A stretch of 64,000 nucleotides of DNA from Bacteroidales bacterium. GTDB taxonomy: Bacteria > Bacteroidota > Bacteroidia > Bacteroidales > Marinifilaceae. Positions 44,016-52,357 of the stretch are shown here, piece after piece. Location of the stretch: assembly GCA_015061245.1 (NCBI GenBank), contig SUWY01000001.1, positions 149,054 through 213,053 on the forward strand. Reading direction: 5' to 3'. A model generated the notes under the pieces. That model ran no database searches. It had not been told where the DNA came from and saw nothing but the letters and a program-made list of their open reading frames with translations. The position numbers and the translations under genes are program-made. Each line of letters opens with the position of its first letter. The first letter of the stretch is position 1.

Positions 44016-45410
44016 ATGGAGATTTTTGTAAAAATTGCTCAATTTGTTTTGAGTTTGTCTTTGTTGGTAATTTGTCACGAGTTTGGACACTTTATTTTTG
44101 CCAAGATATTTAAGATGAGGGTAGAGAAGTTCTACCTCTTCTTCAATCCCGGTTTCTCATTGTTCAAAAAGAAGATAGGAGAGACTGAGTACGGTATAGG
44201 TTGGTTGCCTCTTGGAGGATATGTTAAGATTGCCGGAATGATCGATGAGTCAATGGATACTGAGGCAATGAAGCAACCGGCTAAGGAGTGGGAGTTCCGT
44301 TCAAAACCTGCATGGCAGCGTTTGCTTGTGATGGTTGGTGGTGTATTGATGAATGTTATTGTTGCATTTATCATTTACATAGGAAGCCTTTTTGCATGGG
44401 GAGAGACATATTTGCCGGCCGAGAACGTAAAGTATGGCATTGTTGCCGATGGCCCTTTTGCTGAGTTAGGATTGCAGACCGGAGATATTGTTGTTGGTTT
44501 GGATAATGAGCCAATTGAGCGATTCGAGGGAATTGTAAGCGAGATTTTGATTAATCAGAAGAAGTCAATTCAGGTAAAACGTAATGGCGAGGTTATCTCA
44601 ATCGATATTCCGGAGTCATTTATATCGGATTTGATGGAGATTGCATCAGGCAAGGAGGCAAAGGCTGCACTTTTGTCTCCAAGAATGCCTGCAAACAAGG
44701 TTTATATCCAGGGATTTGCAGACTACTCTGCAGCATACGATGCAGGTGTTCGTGAGGGCGATGTAATATCGGCAATAAATGGAGAGTCATTCAATTTCTA
44801 CGATGAGTATATGGGGTTGATTAAGGGAACTGCCGATTCTGCTTCAACCAAATTGACTGTACTTAGAAACAAAACCGATATTGCTATCACAATGTCAAAT
44901 GTTGACTCATTGAGTTATGATACATTGAATATTGCATTTAAATTGCCTGTTGAGGGTGTGATGGGAGTATATAATGCCCCAATTATTAACGAGGCATACG
45001 AGACAAGTACAAAATACTACTCACTATTCGAGGCCATCCCTGCCGGAATAGAGAAGGGTTTTGCTCAATTGGGCAGCTATGTTCGCAGTCTTGGATTGTT
45101 GTTCAGTACCGATAGCGGTTACAAATCTGTAGGCGGATTTATGACTATGGGTGATATCTTCCCGGGATTGTGGGATTGGCAGAGTTTCTGGAGTTTGACT
45201 GCGTTAATCTCAATTATGTTGGCAGTGGTGAATATCCTTCCAATTCCTGCGCTTGATGGAGGTCATGTACTGTTCTTGCTATATGAGGTAATCACACGCA
45301 AACAGCCAAGTGAGAAGTTCTTGGAGTATGCACAATGGGTAGGAATGGCATTCCTTATCGGACTATTCTTGTTGGCAAATATTAATGACTTTTTGAAATT
45401 CTTCACCTAA
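44016..45410 (+). CDS. rseP: RseP-like site-2 membrane metalloprotease
   Basis: 464 residues. Zinc motif HEFGH at 21-25 in the first membrane segment, two PDZ domains (about 125-205 and 225-290), and LDGGH at 413-417 giving the third ligand Asp. S2P enzymes cleave anti-sigma factors and signal-peptide remnants in the membrane. ECF sigma/anti-sigma pairs abound in Bacteroidota but none is in this window. It follows dxr after 35 bp, a frequent gene order (dxr-rseP), and directly abuts the next gene. Confidence 0.94.
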   Translation: MEIFVKIAQFVLSLSLLVICHEFGHFIFAKIFKMRVEKFYLFFNPGFSLFKKKIGETEYGIGWLPLGGYVKIAGMIDESMDTEAMKQPAKEWEFRSKPAWQRLLVMVGGVLMNVIVAFIIYIGSLFAWGETYLPAENVKYGIVADGPFAELGLQTGDIVVGLDNEPIERFEGIVSEILINQKKSIQVKRNGEVISIDIPESFISDLMEIASGKEAKAALLSPRMPANKVYIQGFADYSAAYDAGVREGDVISAINGESFNFYDEYMGLIKGTADSASTKLTVLRNKTDIAITMSNVDSLSYDTLNIAFKLPVEGVMGVYNAPIINEAYETSTKYYSLFEAIPAGIEKGFAQLGSYVRSLGLLFSTDSGYKSVGGFMTMGDIFPGLWDWQSFWSLTALISIMLAVVNILPIPALDGGHVLFLLYEVITRKQPSEKFLEYAQWVGMAFLIGLFLLANINDFLKFFT

Positions 45411-46430
45411 ATGTTACGAATACTCCTCTCCGTAGTATTGTTGGTGGTCGGGCTTTCGGGCGTGGCTCAAAAGAGTACGGAGAGAAAAGATTTCAGGTTG
45501 CTCTTCTACAATGTAGAGAATCTGTTTGATACACGTAATAATTTAGAGACTCAAGATGACGAGTTTACACCTCGTGGTTCCAAATATTGGAGCCGCGAGC
45601 GTTACAATACAAAACTTAGAAATATAGCAAAGGCAATATCCGCTTGTTCAGATGGTGGGGTATTGCCTTGTTTTGTGGCCTTGGCAGAGGTTGAGAATAT
45701 AGCAGTCTTGAATGATTTAACGACAAAAACATCTTTGGGCGAGGGCTCCTACTCTATCATTCAGCAAGATTCACAAGATCCACGCGGAATAGATGTAGCT
45801 CTTCTATATAACAGTGAGCGTTTCACCCCTACCGATACACTTTTCATTCCTTTTAAAGAGCTACAGAGCAGAGACCTGTTATGTGTTAGTGGCGTTCTTG
45901 ATGGAGCAGACACACTTCATTTGATTGTTGCACACTTTCCATCAATGCGAGGAGGCGAGAAGCAGAGTGAGTGGAAGCGTGTTTTAGTTGCAAAGGCAGC
46001 GCGCGGAGTGGTAGATTCTTTGTACAACATTGATGCCGATGCAAATATAGTTCTATGTGGTGACTTGAACTGCGAAGCGGGTACTAATCCAATGACGGTA
46101 ATGCGTGCTGTTGAGTATAATGGGATAAATGTTCCGGGTTCGCTATATGATTTTGCTTTCCCATATAAAGAGAGAGGTGGAAAGGGTAGTTATTGCTATA
46201 TGGGTAAGTGGCAGACAATCGACCATATTGTAACCTCGCCCGCCATAATGAGTGGAAAAAACGGATATAAGATATCAGATAAGGGGATGATTATCTGCGA
46301 TAAGAGCTTCCTGCTTGAAGAGAATAAAAAACAGTTTGGGTGGCAACCACTTCCCACCTACCGAGGTATGTACTACAAAGGGGGATATAGTGACCACCTC
46401 CCAATCTATGCCGACTTTATTGCTCTATAG
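45411..46430 (+). CDS. Exported endonuclease/exonuclease/phosphatase-family protein
   Basis: 339 residues with a signal peptide of about 20 (ends SGVAQ). EEP-superfamily motifs in order: YNVENLFD, ALAEVEN (metal Glu), AHFPSMRGGE, CGDLN (Asp, Asn), and SDHLP (catalytic His). It hydrolyses phosphodiesters or phosphomonoesters; the substrate (DNA, inositol phosphate or lipid head group) is open. ATG 45411 follows the rseP stop with no gap. No obvious terminator follows except a T-rich tract at 46447-46463. Confidence 0.87.
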   Translation: MLRILLSVVLLVVGLSGVAQKSTERKDFRLLFYNVENLFDTRNNLETQDDEFTPRGSKYWSRERYNTKLRNIAKAISACSDGGVLPCFVALAEVENIAVLNDLTTKTSLGEGSYSIIQQDSQDPRGIDVALLYNSERFTPTDTLFIPFKELQSRDLLCVSGVLDGADTLHLIVAHFPSMRGGEKQSEWKRVLVAKAARGVVDSLYNIDADANIVLCGDLNCEAGTNPMTVMRAVEYNGINVPGSLYDFAFPYKERGGKGSYCYMGKWQTIDHIVTSPAIMSGKNGYKISDKGMIICDKSFLLEENKKQFGWQPLPTYRGMYYKGGYSDHLPIYADFIAL

Positions 46431-46500
46431 TGTTGTTGTTTATAATATTTTATTTTTTTTTATCCTTTTTCTTGCATTTCTGCAAATATTGTATTATATT

Positions 46501-46527
46501 GCAAAGCGAACCCTTTAAATGCTTTGC
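46501..46527 (+). repeat. Inverted repeat GCAAAGC / GCTTTGC at the start of the toxin-like gene
   Basis: GCAAAGC at 46501-46507 and GCTTTGC at 46521-46527, 13 bp apart. The first ATG of the RHS-type reading frame (46519) touches the right arm. Confidence 0.75.
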
Positions 46528-47562
46528 GCTATGGAAACAGTAATGGATTACTATCCTTTTGGAGCCGAACATCATAATCCTGAAATAAGTACCCAACCCA
46601 AACCTCGTTACCGCTACAGTGGTAAAGAGGAGCAGTTGGAGGCAATGAATGGAATATTGGACTTTGGCAGTCGTTACTACAACCCGCAAATAGGTCGTTG
46701 GTTGCACCCCGACCCTCAAGCCGAGAGCTACTATCAATACTCTCCATACACCTATTGCGCTAACAACCCAACCAATCTGATTGATCCTGATGGAGAGAGG
46801 ATTGTAGTGACAGATTATTTTAGTTCTAAAACAGAAAGCGATAACTTTTATGAATGGACCAATGAAACGGGAAAATGGCAATTTGTTGATTTCTTTACCA
46901 GAAAACCATATATTAAGGGAACTGATGCTTATTTTGATGCGCTTACTCAAGCGTTTGAAAGAATGATGAGCAATTCCTACGATAAGTCCCGAATAGAAGA
47001 GTTGGTCGCTTTAAATGAGATTGTAGTAATTGATTACAATATTCATGGAAATAATAAAAATAAATATTTGTATAATGGTACGACTATTTTCAAGGAAGGC
47101 AAACCTCTTATAACATATAAGGGAGGTATAAATTGGTATAGTCCAAAAGAGTTGGTCAAAAACAATATAGAGCGTTCAGTAGTGTTGGAAGGAAAAATAC
47201 ATACAGAATATACTATAGTTGATGCAACTTACGCCTTGTTGCATGAATTAACTCATTTTTATGATCATGTAACAAATCCCAAGTATGTAGAAGAAAAATG
47301 GCGTAGAACATCGACTAGTAAAAAACTAACTAAAAGTGAGATTCATGCTCTTCATGTGGAGAATATGAGTAGAGCCTCTCATGGCGATCGTTTAAGGTCA
47401 CAGTACACCGTTCCCGGTGATGGAATAATACGAACAACAGGAAAGAATTTATTTTTATTTCCTAATAGTTATAAGAGCAGGTATTATTTTGGACCAGAAA
47501 TACATGAGACCAATTTTGAAGTTATAAATAAGAAAAAACAAACACCTTATGAATACAAGTAG
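46519..47562 (+). CDS. Short RHS core with C-terminal HExxHxxxH domain (candidate polymorphic toxin)
   Basis: 347 residues (ATG 46519, or 343 from ATG 46531). Residues 10-92 are the RHS-repeat-associated core end: DYYPFGAEH, RYRYSGKEEQ, DFGSRYYNPQIGRWLHPDP, YTYCANNPTNLIDPDG, after which polymorphic toxins swap domains. Residues 93-347 are unlike the core; HELTHFYDH at 242-250 fits a zinc metallopeptidase active site (HExxHxxxH). The thousands of residues of RHS repeats that normally precede the core are missing, and upstream DNA does not encode them, so this is an orphan or cryptic cassette, or a free toxin. No signal peptide. AT-rich. It overlaps the next gene by 14 bp. Toxin activity is inference. 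Confidence 0.8.
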   Translation: MLCAMETVMDYYPFGAEHHNPEISTQPKPRYRYSGKEEQLEAMNGILDFGSRYYNPQIGRWLHPDPQAESYYQYSPYTYCANNPTNLIDPDGERIVVTDYFSSKTESDNFYEWTNETGKWQFVDFFTRKPYIKGTDAYFDALTQAFERMMSNSYDKSRIEELVALNEIVVIDYNIHGNNKNKYLYNGTTIFKEGKPLITYKGGINWYSPKELVKNNIERSVVLEGKIHTEYTIVDATYALLHELTHFYDHVTNPKYVEEKWRRTSTSKKLTKSEIHALHVENMSRASHGDRLRSQYTVPGDGIIRTTGKNLFLFPNSYKSRYYFGPEIHETNFEVINKKKQTPYEYK

Positions 47563-48040
47563 AGCATGGCATTTTATAGGAGTGAGCTTCTTTATTATAG
47601 TGTCGTTATTTTGTATTAATATAGTTGAAGTTCATGCTCAAGAGAACGGTACACATTCATTTGTGGAGCTATTGACCGGTAAGGCTAAAAGAGATAAAGA
47701 ATGGTATAGAGTAGATGCACCTCCGTTTTATAGCTGGATGTGGCGCCACTCCCCTAAACTTCATCCATTTAACAGAGTTTTGTGGGAAATCGGCACCGGT
47801 TTTAGATATAAGTATATAGATGAAACGCATAAAATTAACCGGAGCGATTCCATTTTTTATTCAATAATAGATTCGTTAAATGTTATTGACTATGATAACG
47901 ATACAATCTATCTGTTTCAATATGATAATCAATATTTGTTAGAAAACAGAAGCCATAATGTGACTAAATCAGACCATTGGACATTTGCGCCTAATAGATA
48001 TCCTCGTAGAGATTCGCTTGTCTACAGAGAAAGAGATACA
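47549..48040 (+). repeat. Direct repeat, first copy (partner gene 5' halves)
   Basis: 492 bp repeated at 49279-49770 (1,730 bp apart) with four differences that I can count. Similarity also continues a little upstream into the toxin tail. It ends sharply at the codon for residue 164. Confidence 0.9.
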
Positions 48041-49012
48041 ATAGTATTTAGAGTTGATTGGTTACCTATGTATGTAAGAAATACTCTGATAGAGGATAAT
48101 ATAGACTTTCTTTCAAAGATGTGTAAATGGTCTGAATTTGAATATAAATATAATGTATTTGATCCACAATATTATGATGATAGACCTTATTATATTTTAC
48201 ACAAAATTATTATAAGCAATGGCAAGGTGATTTTAAGGGAAAAAATTACTTTTAAACTCCATTATCTAGTGTGCAGTATTTCTGATTACATATATGATGA
48301 AAGTAAAAGGTTAAATGAAGAAGGACATGTGCTTGATGACAATTCAGATAAGAAACATAATTATAAGGATATTGGTAGTCAAATAGCGAGTATTATTGAT
48401 TCTGTGTATAATATAGCCCCCTATTATGAAATATTAAAAGACAAACGAAAAATTTTGAAATGGGAAAAAGAGAATGTAATACCATTACTTGATAGTTTAC
48501 AGTTTATAAATTTCGATAACGACACTGTTTATTACGAATTATGTTATGGAAAAAATGGAAGAGGAAACAATAGAGCAAGTATATTGAGTAATTTGAAACG
48601 TATGTATGTTTATCATTCATTTGATAATATAGTATGGGATACATTATCAGGAGAATTTAGAGAAAAATATTGGGGTTCAACGGATCTAGATGACTTATAC
48701 AGAGATGAAATGCAAGACAAGTATGTGTTGTATACTATGCCATTTGGAGCACCATTGAATTTACTTTTATATAATCTTACCCGTAACTTGCAAGAGATGT
48801 ATGATTATGATACCAATTCCTTTAGGTATGACAAAAGAACAGCAGATTATATGATTGTCTTTCCTAATAATATTAGGCAGAGTAAAAAACGCCTTAATAA
48901 GAAGGATAGTATGGTTCGTATAATATCTAGGATAGAGTTAAAAGATGGCAAGGTTGTTAAAGTTGCGACACAGATGCGAATAGGAGAGTTTAATATATGG
49001 ACATTTATTTAA
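47549..49012 (+). CDS. Secreted partner protein of the toxin-like gene, copy 1 (possible immunity protein)
   Basis: 487 residues; not recognised in any family I know. Signal peptide about 1-30 (ends VEVHA). Two halves look alike: IIDSLNVIDYDNDTIY near 106-121 and LLDSLQFINFDNDTVY in the second half, and both carry a later 'iI..GKV..r' strand pattern, so an internal duplication is likely. The first 164 residues equal those of the paralog at 49279 except for F21L; after Thr164 the two diverge abruptly. Overlap by 14 bp with the RHS-type gene and order toxin-then-partner are what one expects of toxin-immunity pairs; export would suit a toxin acting in the periplasm. Confidence 0.7.
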   Translation: MNTSRAWHFIGVSFFIIVSLFCINIVEVHAQENGTHSFVELLTGKAKRDKEWYRVDAPPFYSWMWRHSPKLHPFNRVLWEIGTGFRYKYIDETHKINRSDSIFYSIIDSLNVIDYDNDTIYLFQYDNQYLLENRSHNVTKSDHWTFAPNRYPRRDSLVYRERDTIVFRVDWLPMYVRNTLIEDNIDFLSKMCKWSEFEYKYNVFDPQYYDDRPYYILHKIIISNGKVILREKITFKLHYLVCSISDYIYDESKRLNEEGHVLDDNSDKKHNYKDIGSQIASIIDSVYNIAPYYEILKDKRKILKWEKENVIPLLDSLQFINFDNDTVYYELCYGKNGRGNNRASILSNLKRMYVYHSFDNIVWDTLSGEFREKYWGSTDLDDLYRDEMQDKYVLYTMPFGAPLNLLLYNLTRNLQEMYDYDTNSFRYDKRTADYMIVFPNNIRQSKKRLNKKDSMVRIISRIELKDGKVVKVATQMRIGEFNIWTFI

Positions 49013-49013
49013 G

Positions 49014-49193
49014 GAAATTAGACCTCCTCGAACTAACACAATAATTACACCTGAAATGTTAAATAATAAAGATATTTTAGAAGATGACTTTATTAGAATT
49101 GTTACGAGAATAGAGTTTAAATATGGTAATGTTGTTAAGGCTGTTACTCAGATGCGAATAGGAGAGTTTTATATATGGGGACGTAGCTTCTAA
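49014..49193 (+). pseudogene. Fragment of another partner-protein C-terminus
   Basis: The frame 49014-49193 ends EDDFIRIVTRIEFKYGNVVK, then AVTQMRIGEFYIW and TAA. It aligns with the copy-1 end (DSMVRIISRIELKDGKVVK, then VATQMRIGEFNIW). There is no start or N-terminal part, so it is what is left of a third partner gene. Confidence 0.7.
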
Positions 49194-49205
49194 ACGACTC
49201 TTATA

Positions 49206-49292
49206 ATGTTTTATCATAGTGGACCAGAAATACATGAGACTAATTATAATGTTATAAATCCGAAAAAACAAAAACCTTATGAATACAAGTAG
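49206..49292 (+). pseudogene. Fragment of another RHS toxin C-terminus
   Basis: The frame 49206-49292 reads MFYHSGPEIHETNYNVIN and then PKKQKPYEYK with stop TAG; the intact toxin-like protein ends YYFGPEIHETNFEVIN and KKKQTPYEYK. It overlaps the copy-2 start by 14 bp exactly as in the intact pair, so it is the tail of a deleted toxin gene. Confidence 0.75.
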
Positions 49293-50706
49293 AGCATGGC
49301 ATTTTATAGGAGTGAGCTTCTTTATTATAGTGTCGTTATTGTGTATTAATATAGTTGAAGTTCATGCTCAAGAGAACGGTACACATTCATTTGTGGAGCT
49401 ATTGACCGGTAAGGCTAAAAGAGATAAAGAATGGTATAGAGTAGATGCACCTCCGTTTTATAGCTGGATGTGGCGCCACTCCCCTAAACTTCATCCATTT
49501 AACAGAGTTTTGTGGGAAATCGGCACCGGTTTTAGATATAAGTATATAGATGAAACGCATAAAATTAACCGGAGCGATTCCATTTTTTATTCAATAATAG
49601 ATTCGTTAAATGTTATTGACTATGATAACGATACAATCTATCTGTTTCAATATGATAATCAATATTTGTTAGAAAACAGAAGCCATAATGTAACTAAATC
49701 AGACCATTGGACATTTGCGCCTAATAGATATCCTCGTAGAGATTCCCTTGTATACAGAGAAAGAGATACAATGCCTTTTCGCATGTCTTGGCTTCCTTTG
49801 TATTTGCAAAACGCTTTAATAGAGGAGGATTTTGATATTCTTTCATCAATGTGTAAATGGTATGAATACAAAACAAGATATAAACATCACTCATATGGTT
49901 ACATCCCCCCAATTCATCATGTTTTTCATAAGATAATTATTAAAGATGGTAAAATTTTAGAAAGAGTTAAGTTTGAATTTGAATTTGATGACGTAAATTG
50001 GTTATATGATGACATATATTCAATATCTAATATGTTGAAATTAAGGGGTAATGTATTCACGCCAGGAGATATTGATTATAAAACAAGGAGATGGCAAATA
50101 GGGGAAATTCTTGATTCCGTTTATAAAACAGCCCCTTATAACAAAATGTTATCCCAAAACAGGGAAATATCCAAATGGGAAAGGCAAAAAGTTATCCCGT
50201 TAATAGATTCATTGAATCTAATTAATTATCAAAATGACACTTTATATTATGAATTAAACTATAACAAAGGCATTAGAGGTAATACCTGGGCAAATATTCT
50301 TACAAATACCAAGCGAATGTTTGTGTATGAAGCTTTTGATATGGTTATGTGGGACACTCTTACAGGTTTTTACCGAGATAATTTGCATTTTGTTTCGCAT
50401 TTGAATCATCATACTGAGATGCAAAGCAGATATGTGTTGTATGGTATGCCACGTTGGGGAACTGCAAGTTTTTTAATACGTTATATTGTGTATGATTGGC
50501 GTGAAATTTACTATAAATCATCTACACCCTTTGAGATTAGATATAATAAGAGTTTGATTAATGAATCCAATGGAACCAACAAGAAGAAAAAATTAAGGAA
50601 TGGAGATAGTGGAGTACGTATTAGAGTGCGAATAACGTTTAAGGATGGTAATGTTACAGATGTAATAACGCAAATGCGTTTCGTATATGGAAATGAATCC
50701 ATGTAG
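49279..50706 (+). CDS. Secreted partner protein, copy 2 (possible immunity protein without its toxin)
   Basis: 475 residues, same signal peptide and same first 164 residues as copy 1 (one difference). Beyond that it is a diverged homolog: FRMSWLPLYLQNALIEEDFDILSSMCKWYE aligns with the copy-1 stretch in the same place but with many changes. The expected toxin gene in front of it is reduced to a tail of 29 codons, so it is an orphan partner. Orphan immunity genes are common at polymorphic toxin loci. No domain is recognised. Product and signal peptide intact, so likely still expressed if the upstream promoter reads through. Confidence 0.7.
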   Translation: MNTSRAWHFIGVSFFIIVSLLCINIVEVHAQENGTHSFVELLTGKAKRDKEWYRVDAPPFYSWMWRHSPKLHPFNRVLWEIGTGFRYKYIDETHKINRSDSIFYSIIDSLNVIDYDNDTIYLFQYDNQYLLENRSHNVTKSDHWTFAPNRYPRRDSLVYRERDTMPFRMSWLPLYLQNALIEEDFDILSSMCKWYEYKTRYKHHSYGYIPPIHHVFHKIIIKDGKILERVKFEFEFDDVNWLYDDIYSISNMLKLRGNVFTPGDIDYKTRRWQIGEILDSVYKTAPYNKMLSQNREISKWERQKVIPLIDSLNLINYQNDTLYYELNYNKGIRGNTWANILTNTKRMFVYEAFDMVMWDTLTGFYRDNLHFVSHLNHHTEMQSRYVLYGMPRWGTASFLIRYIVYDWREIYYKSSTPFEIRYNKSLINESNGTNKKKKLRNGDSGVRIRVRITFKDGNVTDVITQMRFVYGNESM

Positions 50707-50711
50707 GAAAA

Positions 50712-50753
50712 ACTATAAAATAAAGTGTGTCAAATATGGAATTTTACTGTCTC
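50712..50753. repeat. Possible insertion-sequence end remnant
   Basis: ACTATAAAATAAAGTGTGTC at 50712 matches, with few changes, ACTGTAAACTAAAGTGTGTC at 63928, and 50742-50753 (TTTTACTGTCTC) is close to the inverted complement of the outer end GAGACTGTAAA at 63925. This could be a remnant with both ends of the same element; the match is short. Confidence 0.35.
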
Positions 50754-50796
50754 TAATTTTAGAAAAATGTATGGATAGACTTAAAGGACGAGGGCT

Positions 50797-51576
50797 TTAA
50801 AGTATATATTGCTTTTTAAACAGACCAAATACGGCAGAGCCTGAGCCACTCATGCAGGCATAAACAGCACCTTGTCTATACATCAAATCTTTATACTCCT
50901 GAATTTCCGGGTGAGCCTTTAGAATACTCTTCTCGAAATCATTGGTAATATGGTTGCGCCACTCCTCGATAGGTAAAATGTTGATATTGCGCAGATTAAA
51001 TGGTGCAGGAGTCGGAGTGATTCCTGCGTATGCCTCTTTTGTAGAGACAGTCACATCGGGCTTCTCCACAACAATTTGATACTCATCCAGATTTAGGTCT
51101 ATGGGTTCCAGAAGTTCACCGCGTCCATGTGCAAATGCGGGCTTGTTCTTGATGAAGAATGCGCAGTCGCTGCCAAGTTCTGCTGCATATTTTTCGAGCG
51201 AGGCCTCGCTCAATCCCAAATTGAACATTGAGTTTAAGCCTACAAGCATAAAAGCGGCATCGGCACTACCTCCGCCAAGACCGGCGCCAAATGGGATGAT
51301 TTTGTGCAGATGTATATTTACAGCCGGAAGTGTGAATTCACGCTCCAATAGACGATATGCCTTGATAACAAGATTTTTCTCCTCGGGACAGTCAATCAAC
51401 AAACCGGAATTCTTGAAGTTTACAGTACCGTTCGGTGCGTCGGCAATCTTTATCTCAAGAATGTCGGCAAGGTCCGGAACAGGGTAGAAAATGGTTTCAA
51501 GATTGTGAAAGCCGTCGGGGCGTTTCTCTGTAACGAATAACCCGATATTTATCTTTGCGTTAGGAAAGAGTATCAT
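50797..51576 (-). CDS. ispE: 4-diphosphocytidyl-2-C-methyl-D-erythritol kinase
   Basis: Phosphorylates CDP-ME in the MEP isoprenoid pathway. 259 residues, slightly short of the 283 of E. coli. N-terminal ANAKINIGLFV-type start (FPNAKINIGLFV), GHMP ATP loop GAGLGGGSADAA at 97-108, Asp of catalysis in SDCAFF, and C-terminal SGSGSAVFGLF. Overlaps the PAP2 gene by 4 bp (start inside its stop), so the two are translationally coupled. Confidence 0.96.
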   Translation of the reverse strand: MILFPNAKINIGLFVTEKRPDGFHNLETIFYPVPDLADILEIKIADAPNGTVNFKNSGLLIDCPEEKNLVIKAYRLLEREFTLPAVNIHLHKIIPFGAGLGGGSADAAFMLVGLNSMFNLGLSEASLEKYAAELGSDCAFFIKNKPAFAHGRGELLEPIDLNLDEYQIVVEKPDVTVSTKEAYAGITPTPAPFNLRNINILPIEEWRNHITNDFEKSILKAHPEIQEYKDLMYRQGAVYACMSGSGSAVFGLFKKQYIL

Positions 51577-52229
51577 ACCATTTTAAAATATGCAGTTATA
51601 CAAATTGCAACTACAGTTGCCAATCCTGTCCAGATGGGTAGATATACCCACTTTTTGAATCGAGGCTCTTTAAAGTATCCTTTTGTGACATATTGAAGAA
51701 GCTTATACATTATGAAGGCTCCTATCCAACCGATAAATGCTCCTGCAAGTATATCTCCGGGGAAGTGTAGGCCTAAATATATTCTTGTGTATGAATTTAT
51801 GACCGCCCATAGGAGAAAGAATGTTGTAAGCCAGCGATTTTTAAAAATGTAGGCAATGATAAATGCCAATCCGAACGTGTTTGCTCCGTGACACGATGGG
51901 AAACCATATCCGCTACTATCTCGGGTTTTGAAGACTATATCGTAAACCGGACTTGCAGGGTTGTTTGGCCTTGGACGCTCAACAATTGGGCGGATTACGC
52001 TTGCCACGATTTGATCGGCAAAAACAATAACTAAAGCTATAGCAATAAGAGCCAATAGAGCAGTTTTCAATTTTAGATTGGCAAAGAGAACTGCAGCTAT
52101 TGTTGCATACATTACAGCCCATATAATTTTTCCTGTATATAGCTGCATGAATGCTGTCAGGTATGGGGTGTTTGCTCCGTTTAGGAGATCCATTGCCTGG
52201 TTGTCTATGTTTGTTAAAATCTCAATCAT
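51573..52229 (-). CDS. PAP2-family membrane phosphatase
   Basis: 218 residues, about five or six membrane segments. PAP2 motifs: the RPRP motif in VERPRPNNP, PSCHG (in place of PSGH) and YTRIYLGLHFPGDI with the catalytic His and Asp. Substrates could be undecaprenyl pyrophosphate, phosphatidic acid or phosphatidylglycerophosphate. A TACCTTTG element sits only 5 bp before ATG 52229, so this start would give a leaderless message; the next Met, residue 13 (52193), would leave a leader and is the alternative start. Upstream of ispE, with which it overlaps by ATGA-type coupling. Confidence 0.9.
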   Translation of the reverse strand: MIEILTNIDNQAMDLLNGANTPYLTAFMQLYTGKIIWAVMYATIAAVLFANLKLKTALLALIAIALVIVFADQIVASVIRPIVERPRPNNPASPVYDIVFKTRDSSGYGFPSCHGANTFGLAFIIAYIFKNRWLTTFFLLWAVINSYTRIYLGLHFPGDILAGAFIGWIGAFIMYKLLQYVTKGYFKEPRFKKWVYLPIWTGLATVVAICITAYFKMV

Positions 52230-52233
52230 ATTG

Positions 52234-52241
52234 CAAAGGTA
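52234..52241 (-). promoter_or_regulatory. Candidate -7 element for PAP2-ispE
   Basis: TACCTTTG on the minus strand, 5 bp upstream of the annotated ATG 52229 and 41 bp upstream of the in-frame Met at 52193. Confidence 0.5.
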
Positions 52242-52242
52242 T

Positions 52243-52290
52243 ATATTAATTAGGAATGAGGAATTAGGAATTAGAAATTAATTAGAAAAA
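52243..52290. repeat. GGAATTA/GGAATGA short repeats
   Basis: AGGAATGAGGAATTAGGAAT and the following TAGAAATTAATTAGAAA are the same family as the ATTCCTA repeats at 37.4-37.7 kb, on the opposite strand. Confidence 0.7.
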
Positions 52291-52300
52291 GTAAAGTATA

Positions 52301-52331
52301 TTTGACATTTTGGAAAAAGTATTTAACTTTG
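52301..52331 (+). promoter_or_regulatory. Well-formed candidate promoter for the small membrane protein and XRE regulator
   Basis: TTTG at 52301-52304, 19-bp spacer, TAACTTTG at 52324-52331; the ATG at 52358 follows after 26 bp. One of the best -33/-7 fits in the window. Confidence 0.7.
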
Positions 52332-52357
52332 TGGTGTTGATTCTAAAAATTAAAGTT

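Noticed and set aside
46450..46950. A 166-codon minus-strand frame across the RHS-type start
   Set aside because: The plus strand has the RHS core motifs in order; the antisense frame has none.
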